This document shows, piece after piece, positions 1 through 5,611 of a DNA stretch of 9,636 bases. The stretch is taken from assembly GCA_900557385.1 (NCBI GenBank), contig USSP01000048.1, positions 1 through 9,636 on the forward strand, given 5' to 3'. The position numbers and the translations under genes were made by a program. This DNA comes from an uncultured Lachnospiraceae bacterium. Its GTDB lineage: Bacteria > Bacillota > Clostridia > Lachnospirales > Lachnospiraceae. The first letter of the stretch is position 1. Each line of letters opens with the position of its first letter. The notes beneath the pieces were generated by a model. It saw nothing but the letters and a program-made list of their open reading frames with translations, made no database searches and was not told where the DNA came from.

Positions 1-8
1 TAACCCCC

Positions 9-41
9 CCCCGGCCGGATTTCCGGCTGGGGATTGTTTTT
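9..41 (+). terminator. Rho-independent terminator of an upstream gene
   Basis: A 10-bp GC-rich stem (9-18 with 23-32, one G-U pair at 13/28) closes a 4-base ATTT loop and is followed by a T-rich tail at 34-41. This is the classic intrinsic terminator form on the plus strand. A TAA at 1-3 could be the stop codon of the gene it serves, but that gene lies outside the window, so this link is inference. Confidence 0.75.
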
Positions 42-68
42 ACCACTGTATTTTTCGCGACATTTGCA

Positions 69-74
69 TATAAT
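69..74 (+). promoter_or_regulatory. Possible -10 element upstream of the hairpin and repeat array
   Basis: A perfect TATAAT lies at 69-74. No good -35 is seen 16-18 bp upstream, so this is only a candidate. If active, it would start plus-strand transcription near 81, entering the hairpin at 92-120 and then the repeat array. Confidence 0.25.
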
Positions 75-91
75 AAAAACGTGGTTGGATG

Positions 92-120
92 AAAATGGTT
101 GGGATTTTCCCAGCCGTTTT
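92..120 (+). terminator. Long hairpin, terminator-like, before the repeat array
   Basis: Bases 92-104 pair with 108-120 over 13 positions, including two U-G wobbles if read as plus-strand RNA, with a TTT loop. The stem starts with AAAA and ends with TTTT, so it could terminate in both directions, though on the minus strand the wobbles become A-C mismatches and weaken it. Its upper part (97-107) resembles part of the first hairpin (25-35), which hints at duplication. Confidence 0.55.
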
Positions 121-137
121 CCTGTTTTGCGGTATTG

Positions 138-388
138 ACCTATAAGCGTAATCTTTGAAGGATGTTTATAGGTAGGAAAATTTCCTATGTAACCTATAAA
201 AGCAGCGCTAGAGGGATACTTATGGGTAAATATATCGCTCGTTCAACCTATAAAATTGTCAAAAAGCAACTTTTATAGGTAGACAGTGCTCAGAATCTAC
301 CTATAAAAGCGATGAAAAAATGGGTTTTATAGGTAGGGACTGTCCATATGCAACCTATAAGAGCAATAATATAAAGCAACTTATAGGT
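138..388. repeat. Array of five inverted-repeat units with a 53-54 bp period
   Basis: Five forward arms of consensus ACCTATAAAAG begin at 138, 192, 246, 299 and 353. Each is followed by an inverted arm (consensus TTTTATAGGTA) ending at 174, 228, 281, 335 and 388. The TATA cores lie at 141, 167, 195, 221 (here TATG), 249, 274, 302, 328, 356 and 382, so steps alternate between 25-26 and 28 bp. Each unit of 36-37 bp is a potential hairpin with 8-14 paired bases, and units are separated by 17-bp spacers. Loops and spacers are mostly unlike each other, although units 3 and 5 share AAAGCAACTT. No open reading frame of interest runs through it. I do not recognise the family. Candidates are a hairpin-rich transcript, a phased protein-binding array, or a clostridial dispersed repeat of the REP kind. 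The pattern is seen directly; its function is unknown. Confidence 0.9.
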
Positions 389-443
389 TCTTTCTCAGAA
401 TTTACAAGCTGTCTACAACTGTCTACCATTTGAAAGACAAAAA

Positions 444-541
444 AGAGCGCGAGATGTCGCAGAATGTCCGGGGGACGTTTGCTTTGCGACGACTGGAGCG
501 GAGTGTAGACCTCGAACCTTCGGGTTCCGCCGGCACCCGAA
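444..541. other. Structured non-coding element downstream of tRNA-Gly
   Basis: This GC-rich stretch stands out in an AT-rich intergenic region. It holds a nested hairpin (456-461 with 485-490, inner 466-469 with 473-476), and two mutually exclusive hairpins: 514-518 with 523-527 around a TTCG tetraloop, and 519-525 with 535-541. It begins with an exact 11-base copy (444-454) of the sequence at 588-598, which is the 3' acceptor end of the tRNA-Gly gene. On the minus strand the copy is followed by a run of T (440-444 and further), so a minus-strand RNA could end here. It may be a small RNA, a tRNA-linked repeat or a remnant of a duplication. No protein is supported. Confidence 0.4.
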
Positions 542-546
542 AAACA

Positions 547-577
547 AAAAAGACATCCGAAAAACGGATGTCTTTTT
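547..577 (-). terminator. Bidirectional terminator after tRNA-Gly
   Basis: A perfect 13-bp stem (547-559 with 565-577) encloses a 5-base A loop on the plus strand, T on the minus strand. The outer five pairs are A-T, giving a T run at the end in either direction. It begins 12 bases past the 3' end of the minus-strand tRNA gene and most likely terminates its transcript. Confidence 0.85.
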
Positions 578-589
578 GCTTTCTTTGAG

Positions 590-662
590 AGCGCGAGACG
601 GGACTCGAACCCGCGACCCCGACCTTGGCAAGGTCGTGCTCCACCAACTGAGCCACTCGCGC
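590..662 (-). tRNA. tRNA-Gly (anticodon GCC)
   Basis: Read on the minus strand, a full cloverleaf is present: a 7-bp acceptor stem GCGCGAG/CTCGCGC, a D arm GCTC/GAGC with the GG pair in its loop, an anticodon stem CGACC/GGTCG enclosing TTGCCAA, and a T arm with the TTCGAGT loop. The anticodon GCC, complementary to plus-strand 627-629, decodes GGC and GGU as glycine. The discriminator base at 590 is U on the RNA, as usual for bacterial tRNA-Gly. CCA is not encoded and must be added after transcription. The gene appears single, with a consensus promoter upstream and a terminator downstream. Confidence 0.97.
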
Positions 663-692
663 ATGTATGTCTGTTTCTCAACGACAAGGTAT

Positions 693-721
693 AGTATAAC
701 AATGGTCGGGTGGAATGTCAA
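693..721 (-). promoter_or_regulatory. Consensus sigma-A promoter of tRNA-Gly
   Basis: On the minus strand, TTGACA (716-721) and TATACT (693-698) are separated by exactly 17 bases. This is a near-perfect vegetative promoter, as expected for a tRNA gene. Transcription should begin near 685, about 23 bases before the mature tRNA. Confidence 0.88.
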
Positions 722-750
722 TTATTTTTTTTCAAAAGATTGAAAAATAA

Positions 751-779
751 TTGAAAAAAACATGCAGAACATATAAAAT
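751..779 (+). promoter_or_regulatory. Probable promoter of the ABC exporter gene set
   Basis: TTGAAA (751-756) and TAAAAT (774-779) are 17 bases apart, each one base from consensus. The distance to the start codon at 820 leaves a short leader of about 35 bases. Its -35 lies about 30 bp from the -35 of the divergent tRNA promoter, and the two are joined by an AT-rich inverted repeat (720-729 with 743-752). Confidence 0.65.
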
Positions 780-819
780 TTACTTATATACAAGGTAGAC
801 TGAAATGAGGACAATATTT

Positions 820-2589
820 ATGAAAAAAGATTATACGCTAACCGAGTTATTTTCACGTTTTCTTCCTTATTTTAAACCCTATTGGAGAACGTTGGTATTT
901 GACTTGTTCTGTGCCGGTATGACGACTGTCTGTGAACTGGTGCTTCCCATGATTCTCCGTTACATTACCAATGTTGCCCTGGTAGATCCCGGCAGCTTTA
1001 CACTGGAAGTCATTGTGCGGATGAGCATGCTGTATCTGCTGCTGCGTATTATCGACTGTCTGGGCAGTTATTATATGGCGGGAACCGGACACATCATGGG
1101 TGCCCGGATAGAGACGGATATGCGCCGGGATGCCTATGCCCATCTGATGAAACTGTCCGATACTTACTACAATAATACAAAAATAGGTCAGATTATGGGA
1201 CGCATCACTAACGATCTGTTTGAGGTCACGGAGTTTTCCCATCACTGTCCGGAGGAATTTTTTATTGCGGCGGTGAAAATTGTGGTATCCTTTGTGATTC
1301 TGGTGCGTATCCATGTATGGCTGACACTGATTCTTTTTCTGATTGTGCCGGTGATGGCAGTGGTCTGCATGAAGATTAACTTTAAAATGCGGGGCGCCTT
1401 CCGCAAGCAGAGAGAACAGATTGGTGATTTGAATGCCCGCATTGAGGATTCCCTGTTAGGACATAAGGTGGTAAAGGCGTTTACCAACGAAGAGTGGGAG
1501 ATGGAGAAGTTTGAGAAGGATAACCAGAAATTTCTGGGAATCAAGAAACTCACCTATCATATTATGGCGCAGTTTAATGCCACCACGAAAATTTTTGAAG
1601 GTGCTATGTATCTTGCAGTGATTCTGGCAGGCTCTCTGTTTCTGTATTATGGACAGCTGGAGGCAGGTGACTTGGTAGCGTACACCTTATATGTAGCGAC
1701 CCTGATTACCACCATCCGCCGCATTATTGAATTTGCGGAGCAGTTCCAGCGGGGCGTGACCGGCATTGAGCGGTTTGTCCAGATTATGGATGCAGACATC
1801 GAAATTTTTGATGAGCCGGATGCTGTTCCTTTACAGAATACCAAAGGGGATATCAAGTTTGAAAATGTCAGCTTTGAATACCCCGATGACCACAACCAGG
1901 TATTTCAGAATCTGAATTTGGAAATCCATCCCGGAGAAAAGGTTGCCATCGTGGGACCCAGTGGTGGTGGAAAAACCACTCTTTGCAATATGATTCCCCG
2001 GTTTTATGAGACGACCGGCGGAAAAATCGAAATTGATGGCAGGGACATACGTAAATATACCCTGAAAAGTCTGCGGAGCAATATCGGAATTGTCCAGCAG
2101 GATGTTTATTTGTTTTCCGGAACGGTTTATGACAATATTGCCTACGGCAGTGCATGCGGAAAAGAAGCTGTGACCAGAGAGGAAGTTATTGCGGCAGCGA
2201 AGAAGGCCGGTGCCCATGAGTTTATCATGGAGTTAAAAGATGGCTATGATACCTATGTGGGAGAACGAGGCGTGAAGCTTTCTGGGGGACAAAAGCAACG
2301 GATCAGTATCGCCCGTGTCTTTTTGAAAAATCCTCCCATTATCATTCTGGATGAGGCAACTTCTGCTTTGGATAATGAAAGTGAATATGCGGTGGCAAAA
2401 TCCCTTTCCCAGCTATCAGAGGGACGCACCACACTGACCATTGCTCACCGTCTGTCCAGCATCCGCAATTCCGACAGAATCCTGGTACTGACGGAGAATG
2501 GCATCGTGGAAGAAGGAAACCACGAAGAACTGCTGGCACGGAAGGGCGTTTACTATCAGTTCTATACATTGGCCAATGAACTGAAATAA
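820..2589 (+). CDS. ABC exporter half-transporter (permease-ATPase fusion), homodimer type
   Basis: An ATP-driven exporter half-transporter in the cytoplasmic membrane, of the MsbA/multidrug class; the substrate cannot be told. Residues about 15-310 form the six-helix transmembrane domain and about 340-585 the nucleotide-binding domain. All motifs are canonical: Walker A GPSGGGKT (379-386), Q-loop IVQQD, signature LSGGQ (487-491), Walker B with catalytic glutamate (ILDE, D511-E512) and switch histidine AHR (H543). With intact motifs and no adjacent partner it probably works as a homodimer. I choose ATG 820 (MKKDYTL, 589 aa) because GAGG at 807-810 is well spaced. An ATG at 805 would add five residues and also has an AAGG upstream, so it is not excluded. 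It is the first gene of a likely operon; TraX follows after 20 bp. Confidence 0.93.
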   Translation: MKKDYTLTELFSRFLPYFKPYWRTLVFDLFCAGMTTVCELVLPMILRYITNVALVDPGSFTLEVIVRMSMLYLLLRIIDCLGSYYMAGTGHIMGARIETDMRRDAYAHLMKLSDTYYNNTKIGQIMGRITNDLFEVTEFSHHCPEEFFIAAVKIVVSFVILVRIHVWLTLILFLIVPVMAVVCMKINFKMRGAFRKQREQIGDLNARIEDSLLGHKVVKAFTNEEWEMEKFEKDNQKFLGIKKLTYHIMAQFNATTKIFEGAMYLAVILAGSLFLYYGQLEAGDLVAYTLYVATLITTIRRIIEFAEQFQRGVTGIERFVQIMDADIEIFDEPDAVPLQNTKGDIKFENVSFEYPDDHNQVFQNLNLEIHPGEKVAIVGPSGGGKTTLCNMIPRFYETTGGKIEIDGRDIRKYTLKSLRSNIGIVQQDVYLFSGTVYDNIAYGSACGKEAVTREEVIAAAKKAGAHEFIMELKDGYDTYVGERGVKLSGGQKQRISIARVFLKNPPIIILDEATSALDNESEYAVAKSLSQLSEGRTTLTIAHRLSSIRNSDRILVLTENGIVEEGNHEELLARKGVYYQFYTLANELK

Positions 2590-2609
2590 GAGTAAAGGGT
2601 ACGATTATT

Positions 2610-3344
2610 ATGGGAAATGGATCACCAACGTTATGGGAATACAGGATCGAGCAGTTTCTGGCTCCGGTGCGGAAGCTGGATGCCACCACATTAAAACTGA
2701 TTGCCATTGTGGCCATGGTTTGTGATCATTTTGCACTTACCATCTTATTGCGGGGAGCAAGGTTCGGGTGGATTACACCGGAAAATCCCGATGCATTGAA
2801 TTTGCCTTATCAGCTTTTACGCTGTATGGGAAGACTGGCATTTCCCATATTTGCCTATTTTATTGTAGAAGGCTTTCTTCATACCAGAGATTGGCGCAAG
2901 TATCTGCTGAAGCTGCTGGTGTTTGCCTTTCTTTCAGAGCTGCCCTTTGATTTAGCCATTTACGGTGCGATACACTGGCAGTATCAGAACGTATTTTTTA
3001 TCCTGGCATTGGGCGTGCTGATGCTGGAACTGTTTGTACATCTTCCATTGCCCTGGCACGTACCGGTACTGGCGGGACTTTCGCTTCTTTCCTGGCTGTG
3101 CAGGTTGGATTACATGGTGGTGGGACTGGTGTTGATTGCCGTATTCTATTGGTTACGGAACCGGAGAGTGGCGGCGATAGCAGCAGGCGCACTCACCTTT
3201 ATCTGGGAGCCATGGAGTGTCATAGGGTTTTTCCTGCTTTTGTTCTATAATGGCCAGCGGGGACGGGGAATGAAATATTTCTTTTATCTGTTCTATCCGG
3301 TACATTTACTGTTTCTGTATTTGTTATGGAGATTCTGGTTATAG
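2610..3344 (+). CDS. TraX-family integral membrane protein
   Basis: A 244-residue, strongly hydrophobic protein with about eight membrane segments. It matches the TraX family by eye: an N-terminal LDATTLKLIAIVAMVCDH segment (23-40), a RLAFPIFAYFIVEGF block (75-89), SELPFDL (109-115), QNVFF (126-130) and a C-terminal YPVHLLFLYLL (229-239). F-plasmid TraX acetylates pilin, and the family is distantly similar to membrane acyltransferases. Chromosomal clostridial members are common and not tied to conjugation, and nothing else conjugative is visible here. The inferred role is membrane-bound acyl transfer to an unknown acceptor. The ribosome site AAAGGG at 2594-2599 is 10 bases before the ATG. It sits 20 bp after the ABC exporter gene and 54 bp before the beta-CASP gene with no terminator, suggesting co-transcription. 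Confidence 0.85.
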   Translation: MGNGSPTLWEYRIEQFLAPVRKLDATTLKLIAIVAMVCDHFALTILLRGARFGWITPENPDALNLPYQLLRCMGRLAFPIFAYFIVEGFLHTRDWRKYLLKLLVFAFLSELPFDLAIYGAIHWQYQNVFFILALGVLMLELFVHLPLPWHVPVLAGLSLLSWLCRLDYMVVGLVLIAVFYWLRNRRVAAIAAGALTFIWEPWSVIGFFLLLFYNGQRGRGMKYFFYLFYPVHLLFLYLLWRFWL

Positions 3345-3398
3345 GGAATGTTGTGTAGTATCATAAAATAGAGAAGAAAAGAGAAAGGGGACGATACT

Positions 3399-5018
3399 AT
3401 GAAATTAATGTTTATTGGGGCGGATCACGAGGTGACAGGCAGCTGCCATTATCTGGAGGCAGCCGGAAAGCACATGCTGGTGGATTACGGTATGGAGCAG
3501 GGGGTAGATGTGTATGAAAACGTAGAACTGCCGGTAGCGGAGGCACAGCTTGATTATGTTTTTCTGACCCATGCCCATGTGGATCATTCCGGTATGCTGC
3601 CACGTCTGTATGCAAGAGGATTCCGGGGACAAATTTTTACCACGGAGGCAACCGCTGATCTGTGCAGCATTATGCTTCGTGACTGTGCGCACATCCAGCA
3701 GCAGGAGGCAGAGTGGAAAGCCAGAAAGGCCAAGAGAAGCTCGGAAGTAGCCTATACGGAGCCCATTTATACCATGGAGGATGCGGACGGTGCCATCCGT
3801 CAGTTAGTACCCTGCAGGTATGGGGCAGAGATTGAGGTGTGCGATGAGGTAAAAATCCGCTTTACCGACATCGGACATCTCCTGGGTTCCGCCAGCATTG
3901 AGGTATGGCTGACGGAGAAGGACAAAGACAGTACGGAGGTGACCCGGAAGATAGTCTTTTCCGGAGACATCGGGAATCTGCACCAGCCCTTAATCAAAGA
4001 CCCGGCAACCACGGCAGCCGCAGACTATGTGGTGATGGAGTCTACCTACGGTGACCGGCTGCATCCGGAACAACGACTGGACTATGCATCGGAGCTGACG
4101 GAGATTTTGCAGGAAACCTTTGACCGGGGAGGCAACGTGGTTATCCCTTCCTTTGCAGTGGGACGTACCCAGGAAATTCTCTACTTCCTGCGGCAGATCA
4201 AGGCGGAGAACCGCATCAAGGGACACGACAACTTCCCAGTCTATGTGGACTCCCCCCTGGCGGTGGAGGCAACGGGAATCTTCCAGCGCAATATGAGTGA
4301 GTGCTTTGACGAGGATGCGAAGGCGTTAATTGAGCAGGGCATCAACCCCATTAAGTTTCCGGGACTGCGCCTGGCAATTACCAGTGATGAATCCAAGGCA
4401 ATTAACTTTGAAAATACGCCTAAGGTAATTATTTCCGCATCAGGTATGTGTGAAGCTGGGCGTATCCGTCATCATTTGAAGCACAATCTGTGGAGACCGG
4501 AGTGTACCATTCTCTTTGTGGGCTATCAGGCCAATGGAACATTAGGAAGAATTCTGGTAGAGGGAGAAACGAAAGAAGTACGGTTGTTTGGTGAACCGAT
4601 CGAAATACGTGCACAGATCAAACAGCTTGCCGGGCTCAGTGGTCATGCGGATAAAAAAGGACTGATTGACTGGATTACCGCTTTTGAAGAAAAGCCAAGA
4701 AAGGTATTTGTGGTACATGGTGAGGATTCGGTTACGATTTCCTTTGCAGAATGTTTGAAAGTGGAGCACGGTATCCAGGCCTATGCACCCTATAGCGGCA
4801 CGGAGTTCGATTTAGCCAGCGGAAAATTCCTGTTTGAGGCATCACCCATCCCGGTTGCAAAGAAGACGAAGAAGACGGTTTCCGATGTCTTTGCCCGCCT
4901 GGTGGCAGCAGGACAGCGGCTGCTTAGTGTCATTTATAAGAATGAGGGTATGGCAAATAAAGATCTGGCGAAGTTTGCAGATCAGGTCATTTCTCTTTGC
5001 GATAAATACGATAAATAA
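3399..5018 (+). CDS. MBL-fold/beta-CASP hydrolase, probable RNA-processing nuclease
   Basis: A 539-residue metallo-beta-lactamase-fold protein with the beta-CASP insert and the C-terminal RMMBL motif of RNA-processing nucleases (relatives of CPSF73/Ysh1). Two-zinc site residues are present: HAHVDH (H58, H60, D62, H63), GHLLGS (H160), SGDIG (D190), and in the C-terminal part GLSGHAD (H416, D418) and VVHGE (H440). Other family blocks are ESTYGDR, PSFAVGRTQE, DSPLA and SASGMCEAGR. The predicted activity is metal-dependent cleavage of RNA in the cytoplasm; the exact substrate is unknown. Unlike RNase J it lacks the usual long extra domains, but has a lysine-rich linker and helical tail after about residue 480. 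The start is fixed by AAGGGG just upstream. DHFR follows after 18 bp, so translation is likely coordinated. Confidence 0.92.
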   Translation: MKLMFIGADHEVTGSCHYLEAAGKHMLVDYGMEQGVDVYENVELPVAEAQLDYVFLTHAHVDHSGMLPRLYARGFRGQIFTTEATADLCSIMLRDCAHIQQQEAEWKARKAKRSSEVAYTEPIYTMEDADGAIRQLVPCRYGAEIEVCDEVKIRFTDIGHLLGSASIEVWLTEKDKDSTEVTRKIVFSGDIGNLHQPLIKDPATTAAADYVVMESTYGDRLHPEQRLDYASELTEILQETFDRGGNVVIPSFAVGRTQEILYFLRQIKAENRIKGHDNFPVYVDSPLAVEATGIFQRNMSECFDEDAKALIEQGINPIKFPGLRLAITSDESKAINFENTPKVIISASGMCEAGRIRHHLKHNLWRPECTILFVGYQANGTLGRILVEGETKEVRLFGEPIEIRAQIKQLAGLSGHADKKGLIDWITAFEEKPRKVFVVHGEDSVTISFAECLKVEHGIQAYAPYSGTEFDLASGKFLFEASPIPVAKKTKKTVSDVFARLVAAGQRLLSVIYKNEGMANKDLAKFADQVISLCDKYDK

Positions 5019-5036
5019 GGTAGGAGTAACAGCAAT

Positions 5037-5528
5037 ATGAATTTGATAGCAGCGGTTGACAGCAAATGGGGGATTGGAAACAAAAGACAGCTTTTGGTGC
5101 AAATCCCCGCAGATCAGAAGCTCTTTCGCCAGGAGACGATGGGAAAGGTGATTGTTCTGGGACGCCGCACCCTGGAGACCTTTCCTCAGGGAATGCCTTT
5201 AGCGGGACGGACGAACATTATCTTATCCAGAGATCCCGCATTCCGGGTAAAAGGGGGAATCGTGGTTCATTCCCTGGAGGAACTGATGGAAAAATTAAAG
5301 GAATATGCTACCGAGGATGTGTATGTGGTGGGGGGAGAGAGCATTTACCAACAGCTTCTTCCTTACTGCGATACCGCACATCTCACGATGATTGACCATA
5401 CCTATGAGGCAGACGCCCATTTTCCCGATCTGGATGCAGACCGGGAATGGGTGCAGACCCAGGAGAGTGATGAGCAGACCTATTTTGACATTGCTTATAC
5501 CTTTGTGAAATACGAGCGTAGAAAATAA
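5037..5528 (+). CDS. folA: Dihydrofolate reductase
   Basis: Reduces dihydrofolate to tetrahydrofolate with NADPH in the cytoplasm, for thymidylate, purine and methionine synthesis. The 163-residue length is normal for the bacterial chromosomal type. Motifs seen: IAAVDSKWGIG (4-14), IPAD with the proton-relay aspartate (D26), VIVLGRRTLE (38-47), GRTNIILSR (57-65), the NADPH-binding VYVVGGESIY (95-104) and ADAHFP (125-130). Oddly, the usual L-P-W-x-x-P-x-D segment reads L-L-V-Q-I-P-A-D, so the conserved tryptophan is replaced by valine. I believe this variant occurs widely in Clostridia. The ribosome site TAGGAG lies 11 bases or so before ATG. It is the last gene of the set, followed by a strong terminator at 5545. 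No thymidylate synthase gene is adjacent. Confidence 0.94.
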   Translation: MNLIAAVDSKWGIGNKRQLLVQIPADQKLFRQETMGKVIVLGRRTLETFPQGMPLAGRTNIILSRDPAFRVKGGIVVHSLEELMEKLKEYATEDVYVVGGESIYQQLLPYCDTAHLTMIDHTYEADAHFPDLDADREWVQTQESDEQTYFDIAYTFVKYERRK

Positions 5529-5544
5529 CGGAAGGAATGCGTAG

Positions 5545-5580
5545 AAAAAGGAGTTGTGGAATTTCCACAGCTCCTTTTTT
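5545..5580. terminator. Strong bidirectional terminator between folA and nagA
   Basis: Bases 5545-5561 pair with 5563-5579 through up to 17 positions with one G-U pair. A run of A opens the stem and a run of T closes it, so it can end both the plus-strand folA transcript and the convergent nagA transcript. The tip GGAATTTCC probably opens as a 3-5 base loop. Confidence 0.9.
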
Positions 5581-5611
5581 GAGGTTCACCTGACGGTGTA
5601 GGTTTCATCGA

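Noticed and set aside
138..388. CRISPR array
   Set aside because: The regular period is suggestive, but conserved parts are only 9-12 bp arms in alternating orientation, the loop within each unit varies, spacers are 17 bp, and no cas gene is visible.
355..721. Overlapping minus-strand open frames of 77-115 codons
   Set aside because: They run straight through the tRNA-Gly gene, its terminator and the structured element in three frames, have no ribosome binding site of note and only gain length from the GC-rich stretch.
853..2716. Several antisense open frames within the first ABC exporter gene
   Set aside because: Shadows of a strongly coding gene with all ABC motifs; no start signals or recognisable domains.
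2610..3344. Conjugative element marked by TraX
   Set aside because: No relaxase, type IV secretion, integrase or attachment sites are present, and chromosomal TraX-family genes are common in Clostridia.
3345..3398. Promoter for the beta-CASP gene in the gap after TraX
   Set aside because: TAAAAT at 3364-3369 has no matching -35, so read-through from upstream is the simpler explanation.
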